A DNA stretch of 64,000 nt from Bacteroidota bacterium. Its GTDB lineage: Bacteria > Bacteroidota > Rhodothermia > Rhodothermales > Rubricoccaceae. Made by a program: the position numbers and the translations under genes. The stretch is taken from positions 33,444 to 97,443 of the forward strand of contig JBCBNX010000002.1 in assembly GCA_039821555.1 (NCBI GenBank). The letters run 5' to 3'. The notes under the pieces were generated by a model. The model ran no database searches and was not told the DNA's origin. It saw only the letters and a list, made by a program, of their open reading frames with translations. How positions within the stretch are numbered: the stretch's first letter is position 1; every line of letters begins with the position of its first letter. Shown piece after piece: positions 34,226 through 42,839 of this stretch.

Positions 34226-35737
34226 ATGCCGTCCTTCGCCTCCATCGTAGCGCTGGCTCAACGGCCGCAGGTGCTCGCCATCGTGACACAGCTCACGGGG
34301 GCCGGCTTTGCGTTCGCGAGCTTCGTGCTGCTGGCGCGGACGCTCGCCCCGACCGACTTCGGCGCGTGGGTGCTCTTCCTGACGGCCGTGACCTTCCTCG
34401 ACATGGTGCGGCACGGGCTGGTGCAGTCCGCGCTCGTGCAGCGCTCGGCGGGCTCCACGCCTGCGCAGGAGCGCACGCTCATGGGCGGCGCGTGGGTGCT
34501 CGGGCTGGTGACAACGTCGGTGCTTGCGCTCGGCGTCTTCGCGATCGGGCGGCTGCTCCCCAGCGCGGGGGCGTTCTGGCTCTTCTTCGACTGGTACCCG
34601 CTTCTCGCCGTGGCGGCCCTTCCCCACCTCGTGGCGACGTGGAACGGATTGGCGCGTGAGCACTTTGGGCGGCTGCTCGTGCTCAAGGTGATCCTCGCCG
34701 GAGGCTTCGCCGTGTTCGTGGTGGCCAACTTCCTGGCGCCCCACCTGCACTGGGCACAGGCCGGCCTCAGCGGCATTGCCCGGGCCTACGTCGGCATCCA
34801 CCTCGCCGCCAGCACGCTCATGCTGGCGCTCGGCTGGACCCGCCTCCGCACGCTGCGCCTTGCCACACACCGTGCCGTACGGACGCTCTATCGCTTCGGC
34901 CGCTACAGCGTCGGGACGGCGCTTGGGAGCAATCTCCTCCGCAGCGCCGACCAGTTCATCCTCGGGCTCTGGCTCGGCCCGGCCGCCGTCGCGTTCTACG
35001 GCGTCCCGCAGAAGCTGATCGAGATCGTCGAGATCCCCCTGCGAGGGCTCGCGCAGACGGCGATGCCGTCGCTCTCCCGCAAGGCGCGACGCGGCGACAC
35101 CGAGACGTTCGCGCGCTATCTCCACGCGTGGGTCGGTGGGCTCTCGCTCGCGCTGGTGCCGCTGCTCGTGGTGGTGTTTGTGTGGGCCGAGGCCTGCTGC
35201 GTGGCGCTCGCCGGCGAAGCCTACCGCGACGCCGCCCCGCTGCTGCGGCTCTTCGTCGTCTATATGGCGCTGCTGCCGCTCGACCGCTACCTCGGGCTCG
35301 CGCTCGACGCGCTCGGTCGCCCGGCGCTCAACATGATCAAGGTGGCCGTGATGGTGACCGTCAACATCGGCGGCGACATCGTGGCGCTCGCCGTGCTGGG
35401 CTCGGTGGAGGCCGTCGCGGGCGTGACGATTGCGATGACCCTCGTGGGCGCCACGCTCGGTGTCGGCTTTGCGAAGCGGTTTGTGCCCTTCAGCGTCCGC
35501 GCGACGATCAAGGCTGGCCCGCCCGCGCTGCTCTTCCTCCTGCGCGGCCGGGCTGCCGCCGATGACCTCGACGACGAGGCAGACATCCCGGCGGAGAACC
35601 CTGAGCCTACGCCGCTGGACGACGAGGCCACACGTCCTTCGGCCAAGCCGTCGGTTCTGAGCGATGGGCGTGCCCCACTGAGCCACATCCATCCCGCCCC
35701 CCCAAGCCCTCCTCTCCAGGAGGGGAGCTTGTCCTAG
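34226..35737 (+). CDS. Polysaccharide flippase (Wzx/MATE-like)
   Basis: Multi-span inner-membrane transporter of the oligosaccharidyl-lipid flippase superfamily that moves lipid-linked repeat units to the periplasm. It has about 12 hydrophobic segments, beginning TQLTGAGFAFASFVLLARTL and including FGRYSVGTALGSNLLRSADQ, the usual start of the second half in Wzx proteins. About 70 C-terminal residues form an acidic, proline-rich soluble tail, unusual for the family and low in complexity. It sits between the glycosyltransferase and the polymerase/ligase, as in Wzy-dependent clusters. Confidence 0.88.
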   Translation: MPSFASIVALAQRPQVLAIVTQLTGAGFAFASFVLLARTLAPTDFGAWVLFLTAVTFLDMVRHGLVQSALVQRSAGSTPAQERTLMGGAWVLGLVTTSVLALGVFAIGRLLPSAGAFWLFFDWYPLLAVAALPHLVATWNGLAREHFGRLLVLKVILAGGFAVFVVANFLAPHLHWAQAGLSGIARAYVGIHLAASTLMLALGWTRLRTLRLATHRAVRTLYRFGRYSVGTALGSNLLRSADQFILGLWLGPAAVAFYGVPQKLIEIVEIPLRGLAQTAMPSLSRKARRGDTETFARYLHAWVGGLSLALVPLLVVVFVWAEACCVALAGEAYRDAAPLLRLFVVYMALLPLDRYLGLALDALGRPALNMIKVAVMVTVNIGGDIVALAVLGSVEAVAGVTIAMTLVGATLGVGFAKRFVPFSVRATIKAGPPALLFLLRGRAAADDLDDEADIPAENPEPTPLDDEATRPSAKPSVLSDGRAPLSHIHPAPPSPPLQEGSLS

Positions 35738-35791
35738 GCGACACCCGAAGTCGCCCCATCCGATCCCTGCGTCCCGCACCGTCCGCCAACG

Positions 35792-37306
35792 ATGCCTGCG
35801 CTTCTTCCTGCACCACCGCCTTCGCGCCCGCGCCTGCTCGCGGGGCTCGACGCGGCCTTGCAGACGGCCTGGCTTGGGCCGCTGCTGACGGTGCTCGTCA
35901 CGTTCGGCGGGTCGCTGCTGACCGGATTGCTCGTCATCAAGGCGGGATTCGTGATCGGGATCGTGCTCGGCGCACTGCCGGCGGTGCTGATCGTGGTGGG
36001 CATCGTCTACGCGGTGCCGATCTCGGGGCTCTACGCGGCGGTGGCCGTGAGCTTCTTCGGGCCTGGGCTCTCGCGCTACGTCCCCGCGCCAACCGGGCTG
36101 ATGCTCGACGGCTTCCTCGTGCTCACGCTCGCCGTGATCGCGGTACGTTGGCGCGAAGGGCGCTACGACGCCGATCGGCTCAAAAACGTGTTCGTGTTCA
36201 TGGCGGTGGCGTGGCTCGGGCTTACGGGGCTGCAGATCGCCAACCCGCTCTCGCCGGGGCCGGTGGCGTGGTTCTACGCCGGGCGCGGGACCACCTTCTA
36301 CGTCATCCAGACGGCCCTCGTCGCGCTGCTGCTCATCCAGCGGCAGTCGCAGCTGCAGCGGCTCATCTGGATCTGGCTGGGGCTCTCGTTCGTGGGCACG
36401 CTCTGGGGCGCGAAGCAGCTCTTCCTCGGCCTCGATGCTGCCGAGCAGGCGTGGCTCAGCGTGCCGGGCAACCTCTCCACGCACGTCCTCTTTGGCAAGC
36501 TGCGTGTGTTCTCGTTCTACTCCGACGCGGGGCAGTTCGGCGCAGCGCAGGGCTGCGTCGGCATCGTCGGGCTGATCCTCGCAGTGGGGCCGTATCCGCT
36601 GAAGAGGCGCCTCCTCTACGGCGTGCTCGGGCTCGCGGGCGTCTACGGCTTGCTCATTTCTGGCACGCGCGGCGCAATGGCCGTCCCGGCGGCCGGGGCG
36701 CTGACCTACCTCGTGCTCAGCCGCAACATCAAGATGATGGTGGCGGGCTCGCTAGCGATCATCGCACTCTACAGCGTGCTCATGTTCACGTCGATCGGGA
36801 GCGGCATCTATGCCGTGCAGCGCTTCCGGGCAGGGCTGAAGGAGGGCGGCGAGAACAACTCGCTGAAGGTGCGCCACGAAAACCAAATGCGGCTGAAGGG
36901 ATGGCTCGCCGGCCACCCGCTCGGCGGCGGCGTTGGCTCGGCAGGGTCGTGGGGCCAGCGCTTCGCGCCGGGCACGTTCCTCGCAAATCTCGCGCTCGAC
37001 TCGTGGTACGTCCGCATCATGGCCGAGTACGGCGTCTTCGGGATGCGGCTCTACATCCTGGGGCTGCTGATCGTGCTCGCGGTCGCGGCGCGGCGCATGC
37101 TCGCCGTGAAGGACCGCGCACTCCAGCACACGCTGCTGGCGCTCCTCGCAGGCGCGTGCGGCATCGCGGCGGCGAGCTACGGCAACCAGGTCCTCGGCCA
37201 GATGCCGACCTCACCGTTCATCTACGTGAGCGTGGCGGCGTGCTACCTCGCGCCGTACTTCGACCAAGAGATCGAGGACAGCGCCGAGGCCAACCAGGCG
37301 GCTTAG
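35792..37306 (+). CDS. O-antigen ligase/polymerase-family membrane protein (Wzy-like)
   Basis: Multi-span membrane protein, about 504 residues and roughly 11 helices, of the O-antigen polymerase/ligase superfamily. Family features are the large periplasmic loop near the C-terminus with NNSLKVRHENQMRLKGWLAG and GGGVGSAG, and the segment DSWYVRIMAEYGVFGMRLY. It would join polysaccharide repeat units in the periplasm. It ends the exopolysaccharide cluster; its last four bases overlap the end of the convergent AAA+ gene. Polymerase versus ligase cannot be told from sequence, but its position favours polymerase. Confidence 0.85.
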   Translation: MPALLPAPPPSRPRLLAGLDAALQTAWLGPLLTVLVTFGGSLLTGLLVIKAGFVIGIVLGALPAVLIVVGIVYAVPISGLYAAVAVSFFGPGLSRYVPAPTGLMLDGFLVLTLAVIAVRWREGRYDADRLKNVFVFMAVAWLGLTGLQIANPLSPGPVAWFYAGRGTTFYVIQTALVALLLIQRQSQLQRLIWIWLGLSFVGTLWGAKQLFLGLDAAEQAWLSVPGNLSTHVLFGKLRVFSFYSDAGQFGAAQGCVGIVGLILAVGPYPLKRRLLYGVLGLAGVYGLLISGTRGAMAVPAAGALTYLVLSRNIKMMVAGSLAIIALYSVLMFTSIGSGIYAVQRFRAGLKEGGENNSLKVRHENQMRLKGWLAGHPLGGGVGSAGSWGQRFAPGTFLANLALDSWYVRIMAEYGVFGMRLYILGLLIVLAVAARRMLAVKDRALQHTLLALLAGACGIAAASYGNQVLGQMPTSPFIYVSVAACYLAPYFDQEIEDSAEANQAA

Positions 37307-40300
37307 CTGCCCGCCCCGATCAGGTCGAAGTGGCCGTCGAGGACGCGGTCGAGGCGGCCGGTGCGCCAGCCACGGACGGCGTCGCGGACGAGCGGCGACG
37401 GGGCCTCGCGGTAGCGCCGGACGATCTCGGGGCGCCCCGCCTCCGTGGCGGCGGCGAGCGCGGCGTGGCAGACCGCGGCTCGCTCCGCAGGCGCGGCGGG
37501 CAACGGCTCGGGGCAAGGCACGACGGTCACGCGCGCTACGGTGCGGTCGTAGCCATTCTGGTTCCCGTCCTTTGGCGTCTCGTGGACGTGCAGCCCGGCC
37601 TCGGCATCGAGCAGCCGCCACGCGCCGAAGCCCGACACGGCGAACGTCCGTTGGAAGGCAGGGCCGGACCCGTTGCCCTGCGCATCGTCGGCGATCACGT
37701 CCAGGCGCATGCGGCGGTGGACGGCCCAGCGCTGGTACATCCCCGCCACCTCGCCTGCCCAGGCCGCGTCGGTGACCTCGGCCTCGATCCGCACGACGGC
37801 GGCGCGCGGGGCCTGCTCCTCCAGCGTAGCCAACGCCTCCCTCAACAAGAAGAGCTGGTGCGCCACGCGCTGCATCACGGAGCGCGGGAGCGTCGCGTTG
37901 CCCTTCGCACGGACATCTTCGAGGCGCTCCAGCAGCGAGTCGGCCGTGTCGAGCCCGGCCTCGATGCGGTCCATGAACTCGGCGCGGCCCAGCGTCTCGA
38001 AGCGGCCGGGGTCGCTCCAGAAGGCCCCATCGGCCATGCGGGCGTAGGCCTCACTCTTCGCCTGCGCCCAGGCATCGTCGTCCACGGCGGCGGCGAGGGC
38101 GTCGTACTGGTCGAGCACGAGCGCGAGTTCGGCGGGCGTGCCCTGCGCGTCGAGCGCCACAGCTTCGAGCGTCTCGCCCACGTCCTCGGCGTTCGGCAGC
38201 GGCGTGCCGTCGTCCGCGTCGGGGTCGACGAACTCGACCTCCAGGCCACCCCTCCCCTTGGCATCGGTGGCGCCGCGTACGAAGAGGAACTGGTCGCCCT
38301 CGGGCGCGGCGTGCGCGACAATGGTGCGGGCCAGCGGCGTGAGCAGGTGGCGCTCGACCGCACGTTTTAGGGGCCGCGCTCCCAGGTCAGGCGTGAAGCC
38401 CTCGTCCAGCAGAAATTCCAGCGCGGCGGCGTCGAACTCGACGGCCCAGCCCCGGTGGCGCAGCCCGCGCCGGTCGAGCGCCTTGGTGAGTTCGAGGTCG
38501 AGCAGCTTGCGCATCACCGGGCGGCGCAGCGGCTGGAACACCACGATCCGGTCGAGGCGGTTGAGGAACTCCTTGCGGAAGGTCCCCGCGAGGCGCTGCT
38601 GGACGGTGTCGGCCGTGAATGCCTCCGGCGCGCCGCCGAAGCCCAGCCCGGGCCGCGTCGCCACGCGGGAGCCGACGTTGGAGGTGAGGATGACGATGGT
38701 GTGGCGGAAGTCGGTCGTCGCGCCGCGGCGGTCGGTGAGGCGGCCATCGTCGAAGACCTGCAGGAAGAGGTCCCACACGGCGGGCGCGGCCTTCTCGAAC
38801 TCGTCGAGCAGCACGACCGCAAACGGCTGCTTGCGGACCTGATCCACGAGCGCCTCGGGGCCGTGCGCGCCCTCGGCCGTGCCGAGGAGCCGGTCGAGCG
38901 CGTCGGCGGTCTGGAACTCGCTCATGTCGAGCCGGATCATGCGGTCTTCGGCGCCAAAGAGGTAGGCGGCGAGTGCCTTCGCGATCTCGGTCTTGCCCGT
39001 GCCTGTCGGCCCGACGAAGAGGAACACACCGTACGGGCGCGTCGGGTCGGTGAGGCCCGCCTTCAGGAGCGCGACACGGTCCACGAGCGCGTCCACGGCT
39101 TCGGGCTGGCCGAGCACACGCCCCTCGAAGTGCGTGCGGAGCCCGGGCAGGTCGAGCCCCGCGCGGTCGTCGAGGAGCGCCGTTGGGAGGCCCGTCAGGC
39201 TGGCAACGCCCGCGAGCAGGTCCTCACGCGTGATGCGAAGCTTCTTGCGCGTCTTCGAGACCTCGTCGGGAGGCTCCGCCTGCCGGCGTTGAAGCACCAG
39301 CTTGACGATGTCGAAGAGCGCACCGGGGAGCACTTTCGGATGCATTTGTTCGGCGAGCGCTCGGGCTTCCGGCAGCACATCGGCATCGGCAAAGGCCCCC
39401 TCGCCATAGGTGAACAGCATCCACCGCGTCACGAGCCCCTGTGCGTCTTTAGCTGACATCGGCTCGATCTCGACCGTGTCCATGAGTGTGCGCACGCGGG
39501 GCCGCTCGCGGACAAGTTGGCGATACGCCTCGGGCGTGACCTCGCCGACGAGCCGCACCGTCCCGCGCTGGATGGCCGGGAGCAGCATGTCGAGAGCGCC
39601 GGTGGGCTTCTCGCGGTACTGCCCCGCGTGGACGAACTCGCCGAAGCGCGGCGCGACCCACAGCACCGGCCGATCGGCAATCTGCTTGACCACGTTCGTG
39701 ACGCGCTCTTCGAGCTGGCCGATGTACATCTGTCCGGCGAGGAGGTCGGTGGCGTCGGCCTCGAAGATGGTCCAGCCCTGTTTGCGCAGCCGGGTCTCCA
39801 GCGCCCGGATCGTCGTCGTGCGCCCGCTGCCGCTCTCGCCGGTCACGATCACCGAGCGCGGAGTGGGCGCGGTAAGCGCCCGCACCATCGCGTCCACGTC
39901 GGCGGTCAGGGCCGGATGCCCAATATGTGGCCCGGACTCGGTGACGACGCGTCCGACGCCCCCCAGAAAGGCCGTATTGACCTGCTGCTTTTCCCACGCA
40001 TCGAGGCGGGCCTCCACGCGTGCGACGGCCTCGCCGAGGGCGTCCGGTGCGTCAAGGCGGTTGAGCAGCGGCAGCGTTTCCTCCCGCACGTCGTACGGCG
40101 TGAGGCGAGCCAGCGTCCCGTCGTCTACGGTGAACGGATCACCCGCGGTGTGGCGAGCGTCGAGGAAGGCGAGAAGGTGTAACCGGTCCGGCTCTGAGGC
40201 CCAGGAGTCGTCGAGCTGTGCGAGAAGGTCGCCCGCCACGGCACGGTCAGCGCCGTGCGCCGCGATGGTGTCGAGCGTGAAGAGGGCGGCCACGGTGCCC

Positions 40301-40851
40301 TGCTGGCTCACGAGCGGCACGAGGCCCGCCGCGAGCGTGGGCGACACGTCGGGCCGCACGCGCAGCGCGTCGAGCGCGAGGAGGCCCCGGTTGCGCTCGC
40401 GGTCACTGCTCCGCGCGCTCTCGTCGGCCATCGAGCGCAGCTTCCCGAGCGGCTCGTCAGCCAGCAACGCCACGCCCGCCGCGAACGCCGGGTGGCTCCG
40501 CACCGACGCGGGCGTGCTGTTGTAGGCGATGGCGTCTTCGAGCGCCGCGAGGCAGGCTTCGAGGGTAGGGAAGGGTGCAGCGGTGTCGTGGCTCAGCGGT
40601 GACGCGGTGGGTCGGTCTTCCTCGGGCTGCGGCGGCGCGGCGGTGTCGCGGTGCGGCGGTGACTGCTCGTCGCCGTCTCCTCGCTTTCCAGTCTCTCCGT
40701 TGCCTTCCCCATCCCCTATCCCCGATCCCCTATCCCCTGCCTCCTCTGCGACGATCACCAGCGGCCCACGGGTAGTGCCGAGAATCCAGCCGAGCACCGT
40801 TCCAAGGATCAGGGTGACGAGCGCGATGAGTAGGGCGACGTGGATCGGCAC
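37303..40851 (-). CDS. Membrane-anchored double AAA+ (ClpB/ClpA-like) unfoldase fused to an RF2-like region lacking GGQ
   Basis: A 1182-residue protein. Residues 5-26 form a membrane helix, 36-95 a low-complexity segment encoded by simple repeats, and 95-300 are helical. AAA module 1 (about 330-470) has Walker A GESGSGRTT at 338 but a poor Walker B (PVLWVAPRF). AAA module 2 (about 590-780) is complete: GPTGTGKTE, VVLLDEFEKA, ILTSNVGS, then the Clp D2-small domain (NRLDRIVVF, GARPLKRAVERHLLTPLA). Residues 930-1182 resemble class I release factor RF2: FWSDPGRFE, AGMYQRWAVHRRMRLDVI, AWRLLDAEAGLHVHE and RTGRLDRVLDGHFDLI. The GGQ catalytic domain between them is missing. It may act as an unfoldase coupled to ribosomes; that is inference. 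Confidence 0.85.
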   Translation of the reverse strand: MPIHVALLIALVTLILGTVLGWILGTTRGPLVIVAEEAGDRGSGIGDGEGNGETGKRGDGDEQSPPHRDTAAPPQPEEDRPTASPLSHDTAAPFPTLEACLAALEDAIAYNSTPASVRSHPAFAAGVALLADEPLGKLRSMADESARSSDRERNRGLLALDALRVRPDVSPTLAAGLVPLVSQQGTVAALFTLDTIAAHGADRAVAGDLLAQLDDSWASEPDRLHLLAFLDARHTAGDPFTVDDGTLARLTPYDVREETLPLLNRLDAPDALGEAVARVEARLDAWEKQQVNTAFLGGVGRVVTESGPHIGHPALTADVDAMVRALTAPTPRSVIVTGESGSGRTTTIRALETRLRKQGWTIFEADATDLLAGQMYIGQLEERVTNVVKQIADRPVLWVAPRFGEFVHAGQYREKPTGALDMLLPAIQRGTVRLVGEVTPEAYRQLVRERPRVRTLMDTVEIEPMSAKDAQGLVTRWMLFTYGEGAFADADVLPEARALAEQMHPKVLPGALFDIVKLVLQRRQAEPPDEVSKTRKKLRITREDLLAGVASLTGLPTALLDDRAGLDLPGLRTHFEGRVLGQPEAVDALVDRVALLKAGLTDPTRPYGVFLFVGPTGTGKTEIAKALAAYLFGAEDRMIRLDMSEFQTADALDRLLGTAEGAHGPEALVDQVRKQPFAVVLLDEFEKAAPAVWDLFLQVFDDGRLTDRRGATTDFRHTIVILTSNVGSRVATRPGLGFGGAPEAFTADTVQQRLAGTFRKEFLNRLDRIVVFQPLRRPVMRKLLDLELTKALDRRGLRHRGWAVEFDAAALEFLLDEGFTPDLGARPLKRAVERHLLTPLARTIVAHAAPEGDQFLFVRGATDAKGRGGLEVEFVDPDADDGTPLPNAEDVGETLEAVALDAQGTPAELALVLDQYDALAAAVDDDAWAQAKSEAYARMADGAFWSDPGRFETLGRAEFMDRIEAGLDTADSLLERLEDVRAKGNATLPRSVMQRVAHQLFLLREALATLEEQAPRAAVVRIEAEVTDAAWAGEVAGMYQRWAVHRRMRLDVIADDAQGNGSGPAFQRTFAVSGFGAWRLLDAEAGLHVHETPKDGNQNGYDRTVARVTVVPCPEPLPAAPAERAAVCHAALAAATEAGRPEIVRRYREAPSPLVRDAVRGWRTGRLDRVLDGHFDLIGAGS
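40707..40739. repeat. CCCCTATC/CCCCGATC simple repeat inside the AAA+ gene
   Basis: ATCCCCTATCCCCGATCCCC-type sequence in near-tandem 8-bp units encodes the Gly/Asp-rich stretch DRGSGIGDGEG on the minus strand. A GC-rich tract of CGGTGTCGCGGTG-like units at about 40590-40672 encodes the adjoining HRDTAAP and SHDTAAP phrases. Confidence 0.7.
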
Positions 40852-40940
40852 GTGGAGCGGCGAAGGTGGAGGTACGAAGGCCGAAAGGTGCGGCCCATCG
40901 CTCCATAGGTCAAGTCTCGTGTATGGGGGACTGCCAGCCC

Positions 40941-41894
40941 CTAGGAATCCGTGCGCGGATCGACAGGGCGGGCCACGAGCAAGCCCGTCTGGACGCGGTT
41001 GCCCTCAACGTAGGCCGCGAGGTCGGGCGCGACCTTCACCGCGCCCGTGCTCGACGCATGGAGGAATCCCGTCGCGCCGCCTTCGAGCTTCACCACGAAG
41101 CCGGTGTGCGTCACGTCGAGGCCGTCGATGGAGGTCGTCGTGGCGAGGACGTCGCCAGTTTGGAGTGCGGCGTAGGCGTCGGCGATGCGCTCCTGCGGGA
41201 GGTAGGTCAGCCCCGGCGCGGCGTTGAGCCGCGCCTCGGCGTCGCCGAGGGCGGCCAGGAGGCTGTCGGCGCGGGGCGTGTCCGGGGCAAGCTTGGCGTA
41301 GCTCTCGCGGTGCGCTGTCATGAAGGCGATGCGCTTCGGGTAGGCCTCGACGCCGGGTAGGTCGTCGGTGACGAGGCGGACGTGGTCGCGCGCGGCGTTA
41401 TCGCGGAGCCAGTCGGAGAAGTAGTGCAGCCGGGAGGCGTAGCCGTCGCGCTGGCCACCGCGGTAGCGGAGCGCTTCGAGGCGCGCAGCGAAGCCTGCGA
41501 AGGTCGTATCGCCGACGGCGACGCCGTGGGCGAGGGCGAGCACGTTCTCGACGTAGAGCACGCAGTCGAACGCGCGCAGGTTGAGCACCAGCGTTTCGTC
41601 CTCGGCTGCGTCGAGCAGCCCATCGACGTAGGGCGTCCCCACGAACGCCTCGCCGACCGCTGTCACGAGGTCGCCCATCGGTAGGGCCTGCCAGTCGCCC
41701 GCCTCGGCGCGGTTGAGCAGCGCGCGGAAGACGGCCCGCGTGGAGTCATCGAGGCGGACATCGGCCGGGAGCGCGCCGTCGACCGAGGCCACCGTGCTGG
41801 CTGGGACGACGGGCGCAGGCGGCGCGTCGGTCGCGGTCTGGCAACCCATGAGCAGGCTCAGCGCGAGTGCACAGCAGGCGAGGCGAGGCAGCAT
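40941..41894 (-). CDS. DUF1460 lipoprotein (NlpC/P60-like amidase)
   Basis: Probable cell-wall amidase or muropeptide hydrolase of the DUF1460 family. A lipobox (LLMGC) near residue 18 marks it as a lipoprotein. The domain (about 60-310) has the candidate nucleophile Cys in NLRAFDCVLYVENVLAL and the catalytic His in LDVTHTGFVVK, the NlpC/P60 arrangement. Length 317 is normal. Three 18-bp direct repeats start five bases upstream of its start codon and may affect its expression. The gene is otherwise alone between the AAA+ gene and aat. Confidence 0.85.
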   Translation of the reverse strand: MLPRLACCALALSLLMGCQTATDAPPAPVVPASTVASVDGALPADVRLDDSTRAVFRALLNRAEAGDWQALPMGDLVTAVGEAFVGTPYVDGLLDAAEDETLVLNLRAFDCVLYVENVLALAHGVAVGDTTFAGFAARLEALRYRGGQRDGYASRLHYFSDWLRDNAARDHVRLVTDDLPGVEAYPKRIAFMTAHRESYAKLAPDTPRADSLLAALGDAEARLNAAPGLTYLPQERIADAYAALQTGDVLATTTSIDGLDVTHTGFVVKLEGGATGFLHASSTGAVKVAPDLAAYVEGNRVQTGLLVARPVDPRTDS

Positions 41895-41899
41895 AGCAG

Positions 41900-41953
41900 C
41901 GGAATCGTTTAAGGCAACGGAATCGTTCAGGGCAACGGACTCGTTTGGGCAAG
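41900..41953. repeat. 18-bp tandem repeat, three copies, upstream of DUF1460 gene
   Basis: CGGAATCGTTTAAGGCAA, CGGAATCGTTCAGGGCAA and CGGACTCGTTTGGGCAAG follow head to tail. The array occupies the 5' untranslated and promoter region of the leftward lipoprotein gene (start codon at 41894). Confidence 0.85.
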
Positions 41954-42011
41954 GGGCATCGTGTGGGAGAGGGGCGAAGCAGAACGCCCGACCGACTCCT
42001 GGGTGCCCGAC

Positions 42012-42659
42012 CTAGGCCTCGCCCGCGAAACCGCCGTGGCGCACATCGTCCGTCCAGCCGGTCATGTCGATGTCCCAGCGGGCGGTTGCCACTCGAAGCG
42101 CCTGGTCGAGGCGGCGCTCGTAGTGCTCGCGCGAGACCTCGGTGTTGCCGAAGCGCGCGAGGTGCTCCGTCTGGAGTTGCGTGTCGAGCAGCACGAAGCC
42201 GCCCCGCCGCAGCCGCGCGACGAGGTGCACCAGGGCCACCTTGGACGCGTCGCGAGCGCGGTGAAACATCGACTCGCCAAAGAAGGCGCCGCGCAGCGCC
42301 ACGCCGTAGAGCCCCCCTACGAGCACGCCGTCCTGCCGCACCTCCACGCTGTGCGCATGGCCGAGGCGGTGCAGTTCGCAGTAGGCCGCGATGATTTCCT
42401 CTGAGATCCACGTCGTCATGCGGCCGCGCGCGGGAGCGGCGCAGGCCCGGATCGTCGCCTCGAAGTCCTCATCCACGGTCACCTCGAAGACCTGCTGCCG
42501 GACGCGCTTGGCGGTGTTGTGCGGGACGTGGAAGGCGTCGAGCGGCATCAAGGCACGCGGGTCCGGGGCGTACCAGTAGATCTGGTCGTCCTCGTCCGGG
42601 TCGGCCATCGGGAAGAGGCCCGTCCGGTAGGCGTAGAGCAGGAGATCCGGGTTGAGCAC
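42012..42659 (-). CDS. aat: Leucyl/phenylalanyl-tRNA-protein transferase
   Basis: N-end-rule enzyme that adds Leu or Phe from aminoacyl-tRNA to proteins with N-terminal Arg or Lys, marking them for ClpS/ClpAP. Family signatures: YRTGLFPMAD near the start, IYWYAPDPRALMPLD, HSVEVRQDGVLVGGLYGVAL, FFGESMFHRARDASKVAL and the LDTQLQTEHLARFG segment. Length 215 is normal. The start MLNPDLLLYAYRTG fits the family. It lies two genes from the AAA+ fusion protein, which may or may not be meaningful. Confidence 0.95.
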   Translation of the reverse strand: MLNPDLLLYAYRTGLFPMADPDEDDQIYWYAPDPRALMPLDAFHVPHNTAKRVRQQVFEVTVDEDFEATIRACAAPARGRMTTWISEEIIAAYCELHRLGHAHSVEVRQDGVLVGGLYGVALRGAFFGESMFHRARDASKVALVHLVARLRRGGFVLLDTQLQTEHLARFGNTEVSREHYERRLDQALRVATARWDIDMTGWTDDVRHGGFAGEA

Positions 42660-42839
42660 GCGCGTCGCGTGGCGGTGTGGAGGGCGGCGAGGGGAACGTA
42701 TGAAAGGGCGAGGCTTCGTGCCTCAGACGGCACGTGAAGAGTAAAGGGGGAAGAGTAAGAAAGCCGTGCGCGTGCCCGACGTGTTCCGGGAGCCGCCCAC
42801 GTCCATACCTTCTCAGTTCTACACCCGCCCCCGCCACAT

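Noticed and set aside
33893..36484. Open frame of over 860 codons on the minus strand in the exopolysaccharide cluster
   Set aside because: It lies across three clear plus-strand genes (glycosyltransferase, flippase, polymerase) and encodes only Arg/His/Glu-rich nonsense.
36148..38370. Open frame of 740 codons on the plus strand overlapping the polymerase and AAA+ genes
   Set aside because: Composition artefact of GC-rich DNA; no hydrophobic core or motif, while both overlapped genes are convincing.
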